Positions 1 to 13,374 of a stretch of DNA of 64,000 bases are shown piece by piece. Positions within the stretch are counted from its first letter, which is position 1. Every line of letters begins with the position of its first letter. The stretch is taken from the NCBI RefSeq assembly GCF_000165425.1, contig NW_001799002.1:158580-222579 (forward strand). The letters are read 5' to 3'. A program made the position numbers and the translations under genes. The notes beneath the pieces were generated by a model. It did no database searches and had not been told where the DNA came from. It saw only the letters and a program-made list of their open reading frames with translations. Source of the DNA: Paramecium tetraurelia (taxonomy: Eukaryota; Ciliophora; Oligohymenophorea; Peniculida; Parameciidae).

Positions 1-209
1 TTTTATATTAACCTTTTATAATTTGATATATCTATTAAATCAGTTAAAATAAAACCTACTTGAAGCAATACAACATATTTCATAAGAATTTAAGATTAGT
101 AGAAATATCCCCTAAAGTCTATTTTCCGTTAATCAAAAAGCTTTCTATATTTTAATTTAAAACCCACCTTAACTTTGATAAATATCTAATATTTTCTAAA
201 AATAATTAT
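1..209. other. AT-rich upstream region
   Basis: No convincing gene is visible in this stretch. It precedes the ATG of the kinase gene at 210 and probably contains its promoter, but no specific element can be recognised. Confidence 0.4.
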
Positions 210-2902
210 ATGGATCTTTCTTTGGACTCAAATCAAACAGTCACTGTTGATTACTCTCATCTCCTTTAAGTCAAGGATCCTAACCCAAATTTTGTACATT
301 CCTTCTTAGAGACAACCATTTTCTAAATACTAAAAAATCATTCCGATGTATTCACCTTTAATGATTTTGAAATTTATGACATCAAAAGTGGGAGTAGAGC
401 AGTTATGCTAGAAAATGGAGTATTGATAGGGTCAGGGGGACATGGCGATGTTTATTACACTTATAATCCTTAAACACAACAAAAGGCTGCTCTAAAGGTG
501 TAAAAGGATTGCTCTTTTTAAGCTGTCCTTCAATATGCAGAGGAATTCAAAATCCAAAAAATAATTGAGGAAATTTACCCGGAGTGCATCATCAAGGTTT
601 AAGGAAAGGTTTTTATTTCTCAAAATTATGTTGATAGTTACAAAATGCACACTTATTTGGAATTAGGAACGGGGAATTTGAGAAGTTATACAAATAGATT
701 ATCTGAGGTTGAAATTGATAATGTTTTCAATTGCATTCTAGATAGTATTATCAAAATTCATTCAATCAAAATTGCTCATCGAGACATCAAATTAGATAAC
801 ATTCTAAAGACAAAAGAAAATGGGTGGGTCCTATCAGATTTCGGGTGCTCAACTCAATATTAAACACCTTATGGAGAATATCCAATTCTTGGCACTATTC
901 AGTACTACAAAAAATCAATTAGATAGACTTATGCTTAAAATCAAAGAAAATGTAAAATGAATTTATTTAAAAATGATATTTACGCATTCTAATTAGTGAT
1001 GCTCTAAATTATTTATCCTGAGAAATCTATGATAGAATTGAATACTATTCTAGATGAGAAGAAAATGGTGCATCCAAGAATTAATTAACTTTACGATAAA
1101 GATTATTTTATAATTAAGAGAGATTTCAGTAAAATTAAATACACTAGATAATCAACAATCTTAGATGATGATCTTAATATACACTTTGATAAAGCAGCCT
1201 AAGATACTAGATTAGATCCGCTGGCATAATTCGCTTTTAGTTTTTTTTCATTTGCCAAATAATTAAGTGTTTTTCAAAGCATATTCCTAAAACTCTATTT
1301 TGAAGAATATCAACAGGAGAAGCAGGATACTATTCGCACGGCTTATCTAATGAAGAGTTTTGTTTTAAATTATTATTAATTCAAAACAGTTTAAGAAATC
1401 TTTGATCAAATCTAATTTGAAAAGTTATCTAAATTAGAATATGATTTATATTACGATGTTTTTGGAAGAAGAGGCTCAAAAATCCTTCAGTTAATGCTTT
1501 GTCAACGATATTAATAGATTTTGGGTAACAATAACAGCAACTTGCTTCTCTAAGAGGCAGAAATTCTTTATATCATGTGTCTTTGGGATGATGCAAAATC
1601 CATAATTAACAGCATTAAAGATCCATCATTGTTAGAGAGTGACGAAGCAATCCTAAAATATTGTTGTCTTAAGGCTCGTTTAAACAATTTATGGGTTGAA
1701 AATCATGATGATATTATTAAGTACTTAAGAAATTATAAAGAAACCTTTTAAATCCTATTTGAATGGAAATTCCTATTGATAGATTCTATTTGGATGGACA
1801 GATATAAGGGTAAGGTTAATAAAATTTACAAAAAATATTATCGAATAAAGAAAGATATTTTAGAATAAAACACTGATAGCGATTCAATCAAGGAAACATT
1901 TCAGGTCATAAATCTAGTTAAATTTGGTGAAAAGCCACTTGTCGATAATGAAGATCAAAAGTATAAGAATTTTATAAGTTAATTGAAGAAACCCCTTACA
2001 TAAGTGTCGTTAATGAAAGACTATATGAATTATGATAATTATTCAATCTTCTATTATAATTGGACATATCTGGAGGGGGTTGATGTTTATGGTGAGGGGT
2101 TTAGAAATAATATTGAGGATTTCATACAGTTTATAGAAGAGAACCTCTAAGGTTATTATTTCAATTGGGTTATTTTCGATTTATATTCTCAACATCTCAC
2201 ATATAGAAATGAGTTTAAAAAGGCAGAGCTATATAATTAAAAAGCCTTGGACATCGTGAAAAATGATTGTGTCTTTCACTAATTAATAGTGCATCATCAT
2301 CTATTTAGATTAAAATTTAAATAACGAAGTAGAGATATTTATTAGCAGCTTAAGATCGTTTTCCAGATTGCATTAACTTGTTGCCATCTTCGAATTTGAG
2401 ATTCTATTATGCAAGATACATTCAAGAGGAAGAAGGTATATAATGGCCAGAAGGCATAGATATGTAAACTCTATTTAAATGGGAAATAAGTCATTTAAAC
2501 GCAGATGATAGGAAATATCTTGATTTAAATTCTGAATATCTTTCAAATAAGCTAATGATTCTGTAGGATTAAAACTTCCACAAATTCAAATAACATATGA
2601 ATCAATTTTTACCTAACTTGGTTGAATATATAAAATGTATGGTACTTCCAGAATTTTACGAATTGATTAAAGTGGCTTAATAAACAGGCTAACCATATAA
2701 ATTGGTAAGAATACTAATCTAGAGATATCTAACGTTAAAAATAATATACAATCAAATAGGGGGTGCATTAAATTAAGTATCATGTAATTACGATGATGAG
2801 TATTTTGCTTATGTAAGACACTGTATAGAGGATAATGATGAACCTGAATAAGAAGTGATCCCTATTTCTAAGTACTTTTTTTATTGTGAAAGTTAGTTAT
2901 GA
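210..2902 (+). CDS. Protein kinase with long C-terminal helical region
   Basis: With TAA/TAG read as Gln this is an ~890-aa protein. The N-terminal half carries a kinase domain: glycine-rich loop IGSGGHGDVY near residue 71, a VAIK-type lysine in AALKV, catalytic loop HRDIKLDN near residue 190 and DFG in LSDFGCS near residue 210, so the catalytic residues are present. The next ~600 residues resemble no family I can name; parts such as KAELYNQKALDI look helical and TPR-like. One short intron at about 2329-2345 or 2329-2348 (17 or 20 nt; both give the same frame) is needed to join the two halves. TGA at 2900-2902 ends the frame. The substrate is unknown. Confidence 0.8.
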
Positions 2903-3252
2903 GAGACTATGTGAAATTAATAATATTTGTAAAACATAAAATTATTCATTAAATCTTATACAACTGCATTACATCACTTAATATTTTAAGGGATTCATCC
3001 GATTCTTAAATTTTCTGTACTCTAATAATTAAATTTTTATTCTATTTTAAGAATCACAGCATAAATAGGGAAAAGAATTCTCTCCATTTTGAATTCTATA
3101 CAAGGCAGAACTCAATTCTTAAAGTTATATCAGTTATGGATCTCTTATTTTAGGAATTAAAATTATTTTAATAGTGAACTAAGGGGGTGTGGGTTAAAAA
3201 TAGGAGTTGATATTGATTAAAAAAACAATAAAATTTATATTAGCTAAACTAT

Positions 3253-4661
3253 ATGAGTCTAAATCCAAAGCCTTAAGTTTTATGTGAGGGGTATCAATAG
3301 GTTTTTATCGAAAGGTTATAATGCAGGTCTCGATTTCTTTAAAAGCGATGCAATTACTATAAAAAAAGTATAGAACTACTGAGGATCTAATTATATCAAG
3401 CAGAGACTCCTAAGAAATTATCAGAATCTAAGGTTTCTGTAGCTTCTACTGATTCTAATTTCTCAACTTTGGCTGATGAAAACGATTCGACCCCTAATTT
3501 ACAAGAAAAATTGTAATAGAAATAATGTAAAATCTACGAACTTAAAGAGGCCATGTTAACTCTTTAAAGTAAGGTTAATAGTTTGCAAGCATAAAACGAT
3601 GAAATGTAAATTCAATTATCAAAGCAACACAAAGAATTTCTTAGAAATGACAAAGTGACTCATTCTGGTATTTCATTCTACTATCATTAGTGAATCTCCC
3701 AAAATCTACCAGTCAGACAGAAAAGGCAATGGCGGTGATTGACAAATTTATTTAACCATTCACTGTAAACTCATTCAAATCTTAAGATGGCAAACCTCCA
3801 TCGACTGAAGAGAAGAGGAAGATGATAAAGAGAATGAGCATGAATGCAGGGGCATCTGCATTTATGATGGCCATGAAAGGGGATTATACTACATTGTAGA
3901 GTGCTTTCGAGGAGATCTAAAGTAACAACAATCTTGAACAATCCTGAATTAATTAATTTAATATATAAATTTTTGTTGCCGCATACAAAGCATATTGGTT
4001 GGTTAAAACAAAATAAGTTTTATATATATTTATGTAAGAATCAGATATTGAATCTCAATTTTTATATCAATCCATTGCCTAATAATAGGAGAGTGTGGAA
4101 GAGAAGCAAATATTGGTTAGTAGATTGACTGAAACCAATCAGATTTAGGATGAATCAGTTCAAATCAATTTAGATTCTGAGATTATCACTTAGTTAAGGG
4201 AAGAAATTGTAGAGTTGCAGAAAAAAAATCAATATTTAACAGACCAAATTAATGAGAGAGACAATCAGATTGCTTCATTAAAAGAGGAGGTGTAAAGATA
4301 AACACTCTTGTATGAGACATATCTAATTGCTGAAGTGTAACTCAAACAATAAATTGAGGAGTTGAAAAAGAAAGTAATAGAACGCTAAGAGTAAACACCT
4401 CCTCAACTGTAAAATGTATCCAAGCTCAATTTGGATTTCAGTTGGGTCAATCATATGGAAAGAGATCTCTCACAGGATGGTTTATTGGAACGATATGATC
4501 GTTACAAATCCAACAAGCGTCTAGTACCAATTTCAATTAAGCCATATTCAGAAAAATTCAGATACAACAATCAATAAAACAGCCCATACTTTGAGCAATA
4601 GCAATAGACAGCAAGAAACTAAAATATATAGAAGAAGAGAATCAATTAAAATAAATAATGA
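3253..4661 (+). CDS. Coiled-coil protein, reading frame interrupted by one TGA
   Basis: The frame from ATG 3253 encodes a Gln/Lys/Glu-rich coiled-coil protein. A 23-nt intron near 3668-3690 (GTATTTC to CATTAG) restores frame. Both halves are strongly coiled-coil: first ELKEAMLTLQSKVNSLQ, later REEIVELQKKNQYLTDQI. Between them, around 3950, there is an in-frame TGA followed by about 140 AT-rich bases that read poorly. The coding-like frame downstream is the same one, so the total is a whole number of codons. Possible explanations are an unrecognised intron, a retained internal eliminated sequence, a pseudogene, or two adjacent genes. No enzymatic motif is visible. Confidence 0.55.
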
Positions 4662-5423
4662 TTTTGTTTCATCCCTTTTTAATATTGGTGATACTTCACA
4701 ATTGAGATAATCTATATTACTCCAATTACTTAGTTGTTCAATAATAATTATTAATAATTTAATACTCTCCTTCTTATAATTTTTTAATGATATTTAAAAT
4801 AATTAGTCCATCTTCTCAGCAATTTAATTATATAAATAATAACTTATTATAATTATTCAAATTAAACATATATTTTTATATATCAAAATATTGAGCTGTT
4901 TCCTTAAATCAACAATTGAAATTAAAGAATTAAAATCATTAAATCGAAAATATAACTTAGAGGATCATTTAATCATTTAAATAAAATAACTGATACATAA
5001 AAATTATAACAATAAAATACCAAATAATAGGATTGAATTTTCATAATAATATTGTATCTTAGCTTTACATTCCCATTAATTGAATGTTAAATGATCATTT
5101 AATCAAGATATTAAATAGATTTAGTGAAATAAAGTTTGATACTATTCAAATATTGAATTAATAAGAAAACAGCGCTCATCATTCAAATTGGCAAGGACAA
5201 GAATATCTTTATATTTTAGATTCCTTAAATTAATCAAAGTACAGAATTCAATTAATGAGAAAAATATAACTATTGATTTAGTCATTGAATATACACGATA
5301 TAGAACTAGAATTTTTGATAAATTAGTAGATATCATTTAATATGGATAAAAGATTAATAGAAACAAGATAACAATAATAATGTAGTTTATATATAAATAC
5401 AGAATAATTTTACATCAGCCTGA
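4662..5423. other. AT-rich intergenic stretch
   Basis: About 760 bases lie between the 3' end of the coiled-coil gene and the 3' end of the cysteine-rich gene on the other strand. Short open frames occur but none has coding character. This is long for such a compact genome. Confidence 0.4.
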
Positions 5424-8400
5424 TCATCCATATTCATAAAAGTAAAATAAGCATCTAATAGGAGTAGATATGCAATAAAGGAATTAAATAATCGCGTTCA
5501 GTAAAATTGCATTAAATACAACAGTAATGGCAATAAAAGGAACAGCAATCATCAAAATGATATTTTAGTTGATTGGTGAATCAATTTCTGATTTGCAAAT
5601 CATGCCATCTTTACTTAAAAATAAAGAATCTTAGCATTTTGTGCAATTTTCTAGAGATGAGCACTCCAAACATCCTATCGAACAATCAGAGCAAGTTTGT
5701 TCATCTAAATATTTCCCTTTAGGACAATCTGTTACACATTTCGAATCATAAAGAGTTAAGCCATTTTTGCAGACATTGCATAGATCTTAACTTTAACACT
5801 TTTTGCAATTCTCTGGACATGGCTTACAAGTAGAATCTTTAGTTAAGAAGTACTCCATTTCTTCACATTAGAGGCATTTGTCCTTCTAACATATTAAACA
5901 ATGCTTTTATTGACACTTGAAACACTCTCCATTATCTAAATAATATCCATACTAATCGCATTAGGTGCATGAGTCCTTTGTGCATGTTTGACATCCCTAT
6001 TTACACTATTTGCATTCGAAGTTGTCAAGGTAAAAGCGAGTAGGTTAGCATTTAGTGCATTGATCTTTACTCCTGCAGGTTAAGCATGGGGATTAACACT
6101 TCGAGCATTGGTTTTAATTTAGATAAAAGGTGTCATCAATACAGGATTCACATTAATCAGAAGTGCAAAGAGAGCAATTGGGTTGACATTACTTACATTC
6201 TTATTTATCAATGTAATATTTATCTGGACACTAATAACAAAATTCTTTATCGCAAGTTTAGCAATTAGGTTTGCATTATAAACAGTTAATGCCCTCTTGA
6301 TAATACCCTGATTTACATTACAAACATTCCTAATAATTGCATCTCAAACAATTTTAGTTACATGCTATGCATTTCCCTTAATTGAGATAGTAATTAGCTA
6401 AACATTGGACACAGGCTTATTCAAGATTACATCTAATACAACCTTCGCCACAAGTCTAACAAGTCTCAAAATTGCAATTGAATTAACAATATTAGTTTTA
6501 ACATAGCTAACAATTACCATTTTGATCCAAATAATATTTGTCTTAACATATATTGCATTAAGAGTCTGTGCACTACTAACAATTTTCCCATTTGGTAGAA
6601 CAAGAATTACAAGTTATGCCATCAAAGTAATAAGAAACGTTGCAGGATTGACAATCACTTGATGAGGAGCACATATTGCAATTGTCTTAACAACGCTTGC
6701 AATCATGATTTTCAATATAGGTACCTAAAGGACATGATTAGCACCCAGATTGATTACATGCTTAACAGGGTTGATTGCATGATTTACAAATGCCTGAGGA
6801 TAAATACACTTATGTAGTTGATACGCATTTTTGACAAGAGTCTTTTGAATTGCATTCTAGACAATTGGTGGAACAAGGTTCACACAATTGATTTTAATTG
6901 ATGAAGTATCCTGCTTAACATTGAGAACATTAATTATTCAAACACTTTATGCAATTATCGAGTTGACAAGTTTGACAAATACCATTTGGAGAGGCTTAAC
7001 CTTCAATACAAGTCAGACATTTATCAAAGTCTGAACATTATTTGCACGGTGATACACAATTAAAACATCTGTGTCTGTGTTTGTCCAAGTATTGATTGGC
7101 CGCACATTCAGTACAAATATCTGACTATTCATCACAACTTTTACAATTAGGATTGCACCATAAGCATTTAAGTTACTCCCAATCATAGTATTGACCTTTG
7201 GGACAAGTGCAATCCTTACAAAGTATGCATATCTATGTTGCCTGAATTAATTAAAAGATGTATTCATTTACACACGTTTTACATGAATGATCTGGATTTT
7301 CACAACTTTTACAATTTTCTGTTGTTGTGCATTTATAACAATTCACGATGTCAACATTACCAAAACTAATTTCGTAATAATGGCCATCTTTACAACTGAG
7401 ACATTGTGTTTCGGAGTCTCTGCAGGTTCTACAGGGAGATTTACATTCGAGACATTGCCCATCTTTATAAAAGTAACCATCTGCACATCCATCAGGACAT
7501 GTAATTTTCTAATTAATGAATTTACAAGTGCCTTTACAATATTTAGGACATTATTCGCATTTGTTTGGAGAAGGACTGTATGCATTGTTCTTACATTCAG
7601 TACAATATTCATGTGAAATACATTGACTGCATCCAAAAGGACAAACTAAACATGAATTGTTTTATAAGTAGTATTCACTTTAACATTTTAGACAAGTAGT
7701 GCTATTACTGCATTAAGTACAATATTCAATATTCAGTGAACAGTTAACACATTAACTATTGGACAAATAAGAACTATCTTAACAACTAATGCAGATTTCA
7801 GGAGAGTTCTAACATGTCTTACAATTATTACTGCACTTTAAACAATCTCCATCCTTCCTAAAGTAACCTAATGCACATTCAATGCAATTTGAAGATGTAG
7901 TTGTGCAAGTAGCACACTTTAAATCGCATTACTAGCATTATTTCTGAGTTAAATAGAAGCCTAAGAAGCAGTCTGTGCATTCATCACGACCATTTTCACA
8001 AGATTTGCATGTTTTTGAACATGGATGGCATTTATTGTTGTTTAAATACTTACTAATACCACATTTGTCGCATGTGTCCTATTCGTAACAAGTGACACAT
8101 TATTCAACTTTGCAACTTTATGATTGGCATTTCGATTCGTAATTTAAAACGTAAGTGGATTTACATTTCGTGCATTTATCTTAGCTTTCACATTCTGCAC
8201 AATTTGAACGACATTGTGCACATTATCCACTAGACAAATAGTATCCTGAATAACAACTCATGCAAGTAAACTAATTATCTTTACATGTTTAGCAATTACT
8301 GGAACATAATGAACAGTTTGATCCATTCATGAAGTATCCATCTAAACATGATTAACAAGTATGTGTGTTTGTACATTAATTACATGAACCTTAACAATAT

Positions 8401-10376
8401 TAACAGGTGACATTCTATACTAGTTTTTGTTAACATTGAGTACAACATGATGGACAAGATGTTTCACATATCTTACATAATCCTGTTAGATTATCTAATA
8501 CATAGCCTACTTGACATTCCAGACAAAGCTTCTTTGAAGTGCATTTCTTACATGGAGCTTCACATAAAACACATGTGTTTGAATCCAAATAATAGGAATC
8601 ATTGATACATGATGAACATGTACTAGTTGTATTCACACAAGTATAACAAGGTGTTTAGCATGATACGCATTTATTTTGAATTAAGGAGAACCCAGGTTTA
8701 CAACTATAACATTCAGACGCTGATCCAGAGCAAGATGTGCATTGAGAATTACATGCTATACAATTCATTTTATCAACAAAATAACCTGTGTTGCAAACAT
8801 GACATTGAGATGAATTTGGACAAGTCTAACAATTTCCGATGCATTTATTGCATTATCCAATTGATTCATAAAATTCATCAATACATCCAGTGCAAAAAGA
8901 CTCTGAAGTACAACTACTGCATTAGTTTTTACATTATGTACATCCGTAACTCGAATTTACATAATATCCTTTCTGGCTTTCCAAACATTTGCTTGCATTT
9001 TCACATAATTTACAGCCCGGTATGGAAGTGCATGATCGACATTCAGAATTGGTCAGAAAGTAACCATCCAAACAACTAGAACATTGAGTTTCACTTTAGC
9101 ATGTTTTGCATGGAGAAATACATTCCTTACATGTGAAGTTATCTTTGTAGTAATTTCCAATGCAACTCTGGCATTAAGTATCACTCGTACAGGTTGCACA
9201 GGACAGAGGACATTTGAAACACTTTTTATTAGATTCATAATATCCATCATCGCAAACTTCAACAATACTGGTGCATGTAGAATTATCAGGCTGACACAAT
9301 AGACAAACTTCCTCAGTACAACCAATAGCGTTTTGATTCTTGCCTTTATAGTAGCATTGATTTTCAGTACTGAGGTCACCCTTGCAAACACAAGTTTTGG
9401 TTGTTGAATCCCATTCTGTGTGTGGTTTACACACTTTACATGTTTCAATATTGTTGTAGAAACTACAAATTGAGCAAAGTGGGTCCTTGCAAAACCCAAT
9501 TAATCGAATTGCATAGTCTACCAATGTTTCTATAATATTAATGGCAACGAAGTTATTGCTTTCAAAAGTCAAAATGAAGGATATTGCTAAATCCTTCTGA
9601 TTTTACACGTTTAATAGGGTTCTTTTGATCCCCATTAATATAACTAAGGTATTTTATCTTATATATTAATAAACATCAACCGTATATTTATTATTACCAA
9701 ATGTCTTAATACTCATATATTTATCGTATGTTTTATCATTGTATTTGGCAAAATCAAATACAACTATCACACTCTCCTCAATCCGAGTGCCAATTACCAG
9801 CACGTTGTCTACTTTAATTTAAATGATGTGTCGACCCTCAGAGTCAAAAAACTACTAATTGTGTTATTCAACCTTAAGGGGAGTTTTTATATTATCCTAA
9901 AATTGTATGGTTACTGTGTTCATGATATTGGTATCAAAATTTGTTATTTGAGTATTTTAGAAAGGTAGAATATTACTCATATATTTAATAGGCCCATCCT
10001 ATTACCGAGATTTTACAAACACTGTAGCTAAGTCTACATCATATACGCTAAGCATACACTCTTAGGACTGTTTTATTTCTTAATAGGACACATCGCAAAC
10101 GCATTTTCCATCTTTGAGAACTCTATGATTCTCGCTATAACAGCTTAAGCAATAATTTCTTTCATTAAACTTACAATCCTTGCAATTTCTATTACATTCA
10201 TAGCATTGGCTTGATTCAATTCTAGTTAGCTCTTTGTTTGAACTTGAACATTAACACAGTCCATCTACTAAATATCTGGTCGGTTGGCATTAATTACAAT
10301 TGCTTGCCACACATATCTTACAAGTGTTGTCGCAAATACCCATTGCATAATCTAAGAATACAATGAACAAAATCAT
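5424..10376 (-). CDS. Large cysteine-rich (furin-like repeat) membrane protein
   Basis: A single uninterrupted frame of 1,650 codons runs from ATG (complement of 10374-10376) to TGA (complement of 5424-5426), without introns. The N-terminus MILFIVFLDYAMG is a signal peptide. Almost the whole protein consists of CxxC-rich repeats of the furin-like/growth-factor-receptor type, for example CSSCINDSYYLDSNTCVLC. A short non-repetitive region lies near residues 100-240. The C-terminus has one strongly hydrophobic helix (IILMIAVPFIAITVVF) and a short basic tail, so it is a type I membrane protein with a large extracellular part. Paramecium has many such genes; their ligands are not known. It differs from the classical immobilisation antigens, which are usually GPI-anchored. 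Confidence 0.85.
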
Positions 10377-11314
10377 AATTTTATTAATAATATATTCTAC
10401 AGAAGAAATATGAGAATGTACCCCTCAAATTTTTATTGCGAGTAATACATCAACTAGCTAGATATGAAACTATATCTTAATTATATCATACATTCACTTA
10501 TATGTATAAAGTTAAGAATATTAATTATAATTATAAATTTGTATCATCCCATTCTGCTCTAATTCTACTATAAATAAATATTTTCCGGTTCATTTAGTAT
10601 CATACTTTACAACTCCAAAATATTTTTCAACTTTCCCATCAACTATCAGTCAAGTTGAAATCACTATATCATATTCCTGTATTCATCAGTAATTTGCAAA
10701 GTCATTTCAAATTTTATTCTATTTGTCCAAACCAACTTCCCAAACGTTCAACTTAATTCCTATTCTTATTAATCCTTTTGGAATTTCTGGCTTGTATGTA
10801 GATATATCCTATGTCATTTCTTTGCTTTCATTTCAAATACATCAATATTTCAGTCAGGTAATGCACTTTCTCCACCCAAATTCACAATTTCCATACGTTA
10901 ATACAATTATACGAATTCATAGTTGATCATTTTGTATTTGATTAATGGTAGTTGTCTCAAGTTGAATAAAATTTTATCTCAGGACTATAATTACTCAATT
11001 TAATTATAATATTATTTAGCTATTTACTAATATATTTCATACTCTAAATTAGAGTAATTCCTCCCTTACTATGAAATGTCCCTTTATATGTTAAACCTAT
11101 TGTTGCTATGATTCCTTCAATTCAAGTGGATAAAACAAAAGATGAAATAATTTGAATTCGTTTGTTCACTATCAATTCAATTATAATTATTTGTGTATAT
11201 TAAACCACACATAACCATATCTGAATTCCTATATTTCATTTTATCATTTGTCAATTTAAATGAAGAATATAAGCTCGCCACCTTGGAATTCATTTGTTAT
11301 AACTTTAAATTTGG
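10377..11314. other. Intergenic region, possible minus-strand gene remnant
   Basis: Starting at the 5' end of the cysteine-rich gene, no intact gene is seen. On the minus strand between about 10,500 and 11,000, short coding-like pieces (for example GKVEKYFGVVKYDTK and TGKYLFIVELEQNG) fall in one frame but are separated by TGA codons and frame changes. This could be a decayed gene or chance. A perfect 7-base inverted repeat (GATGACT and AGTCATC, 5-base loop) lies at the right edge, spanning the next ATG. Confidence 0.25.
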
Positions 11315-11698
11315 ATGACTTTAGCAGTCATCTAAAAACAGGGCCGAGTTGTGCAATACTCTAAGTGTTCTCCAAGAAATCTTAGAAATACAAATGAAGA
11401 AAGCTCAAATGAAACATATGAGACTGAAAAACTTTATAAAGCATAGTATCAAAATCAGTATTTGAGTATTCCTTTGACAGGAGCCTTCTGTGATGAAGGT
11501 ATATTGCCAGTGTAAAACGTTGAGATGAAATCCACCCTCTGTGTCATCTTAAATTTACAAACTAAGTTTTGGGGTTTAAACTAAACTGAAAAATCTCGAA
11601 TTTGCACATCTTCAATATCTCCTTGGGGTTTGAATGGTTTGTTTAATTGCCATTATGAGTTCATTTGTAATAATATTATTGTTATTTAATTGAAATGA
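11315..11698 (+). CDS. Small hypothetical protein
   Basis: An open frame of 127 codons starts at ATG 11315 and ends at TGA 11696-11698. The composition is protein-like and includes several cysteines (KCSPRNLRNTNE, then GAFCDEGILPV and SRICTSSISPWG). No signal peptide, membrane segment or known domain is recognised. It stands alone in a gene-poor stretch. With TGA as the only stop, ORFs of this size can arise by chance in AT-rich DNA, so confidence is limited. Confidence 0.35.
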
Positions 11699-12935
11699 TA
11701 TTTTACCCATTTTTTAATTAAATTACTCCGATTCATCATACCAAAATAAATGGTTAATTTAATATTATATATTCGATATTCCAAAAGATTAGGATTTATT
11801 TTTTGATATTATCTACTACTGAATTAGGAGAACATCAATTGCACTTTTGCAATTCCATGTAAATTTCATTGCTGAAAGGTGGAATTCTCTAAGAACTAAA
11901 AGTGAGGGATTTATAATTTTAGAAGCAAAATCAGAAAAGTAATTTGTGTTTTTGGCTTGATATCATTTGTAGAGATATATCTAAAGTTGTAACAAAATTT
12001 GATAAATTACATTCTATTTTAATCAAATTCATAAGATATAAAATACATACATCAATAAAATTATTATTATAACTAAGAAACTAATAATAGAATTAGAATT
12101 ATTTTCTAATAATACACACTTAATACATATATTTACAATATAATATTGCATCATATAATTAATCAATTAAGTGCATCCTTCTGGTTTTACATATAAAGGC
12201 CTTGTGAATTGAAAGCAGATTTAATTAGTATTCTTCTTTACCTATTTTTTATGCTATTGATATACCTAAATCATTTCAATCGTATATGAAACTTTAAGAA
12301 TTTTGGCAAACTTATTTAAATGTTGTATAAATAATCTTATTGCTTCATTCTTCAATTTTAGCCAGTATAGCAATATAGCAATATAGCAGTATTAATACAA
12401 TAGATAAAATTGTTGTTTCCTTCATCAATTTGTGAATGTCATATTAAAAAACAAGGTTATTAAATTAACCTTCTCATATAGGCATAGTGTTCTAAATTAT
12501 TTAATAAAATTATTCTATTTTTAAGGAAATAATTTGGAATTCAATTAAATTTTTTAAAATAATTATGAATTATATTATAGTTTTGATTATATATAATTCT
12601 TTTTCAACATTGAAATAATTTCTACTTGGGGTGGTGTAGTTTTTGAGATAGTATACCATTAAATTAAAGAATAAATGGAATTCAGTTTATATTAATTTCC
12701 ATTCCTTAAACTTATTTCAAATACAGAATTAAAACTCTCGCATTTAATAATATTTCAATCTAAAAGAACCTCGCTGACTCAAGATTCTTATTAATGTCAA
12801 ATTTCTAGTTAATCACTTACTTATCTATCATAATGTCACTCAGAATAATCTATTACTTCTGTTAATTCATATTAAGCAATAACATATATTATTATTAAAT
12901 GAGCACAAACATTAAATAAAATATTTAATTAATAA
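11699..12935. other. Gene-poor AT-rich region
   Basis: About 1.2 kb without a supported gene. Near 12,365-12,395 there is a small tandem repeat with the unit AGCAATAT. The rest is AT-rich with scattered stops in all frames under the ciliate code. Confidence 0.4.
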
Positions 12936-13365
12936 ATGAATAGATTGCTTCTGTTTGCTTCAGATTGTGGAAAGGTCGAGTGTCTGTTAAGCAGTTTCGA
13001 AAAGTACTTCAATGTATAGGTCATTGAGGCAAATTACAAACAGATAGTGAATGAAGTATTGAGCAAAGACACTCAATGTGTATTTGTCACAGAGAATAGT
13101 TTGAAATCTTAAATAATATTTAATAAGTTTGATAAAATAAGAGCAGCTATTTGTTACAATTAATACTTTGTGTAAATGTGCAGAGAGGTAGAGTCAATAC
13201 AATATATTATAGCATAATGATGCCAATGTGATTATTATACCATTGGACAATATCGCCTAGAATGTGGCTGTACATTTTGCATAGGGTTTATCACAGGTAG
13301 AATTTGACACCAAAACAACTCCAAATCATTAAAGAAGAGTTAATAAATTAAATTTAATATAATGA
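12936..13365 (+). CDS. RpiB/LacA-family sugar-phosphate isomerase-like protein, catalytic motif missing
   Basis: A 134-aa protein after removal of a 25-nt intron at 13188-13212. The join gives MCREHNDANVIIIP, matching the REHNDANV signature of ribose-5-phosphate isomerase B. NKFDKIRAAICYN also matches the NK..GIRAA segment, and the length is close to the usual ~150 aa. In active RpiB enzymes the segment before NK..GIRAA holds a CGTG loop with the catalytic cysteine. Here that segment reads QCVFVTENSL, and the N-terminal SDHAG motif reads SDCGK. The fold is probably kept but normal isomerase activity is doubtful. It is convergent with the INTS9-like gene, ending 9 bases away. Confidence 0.75.
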
Positions 13366-13374
13366 TATCATTGA

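Noticed and set aside
9053-9499. 148-codon minus-strand frame and overlapping plus-strand frames in the cysteine-rich region
   Set aside because: They are out of frame with the 1,650-codon gene, whose frame is continuous and has regular cysteine spacing.
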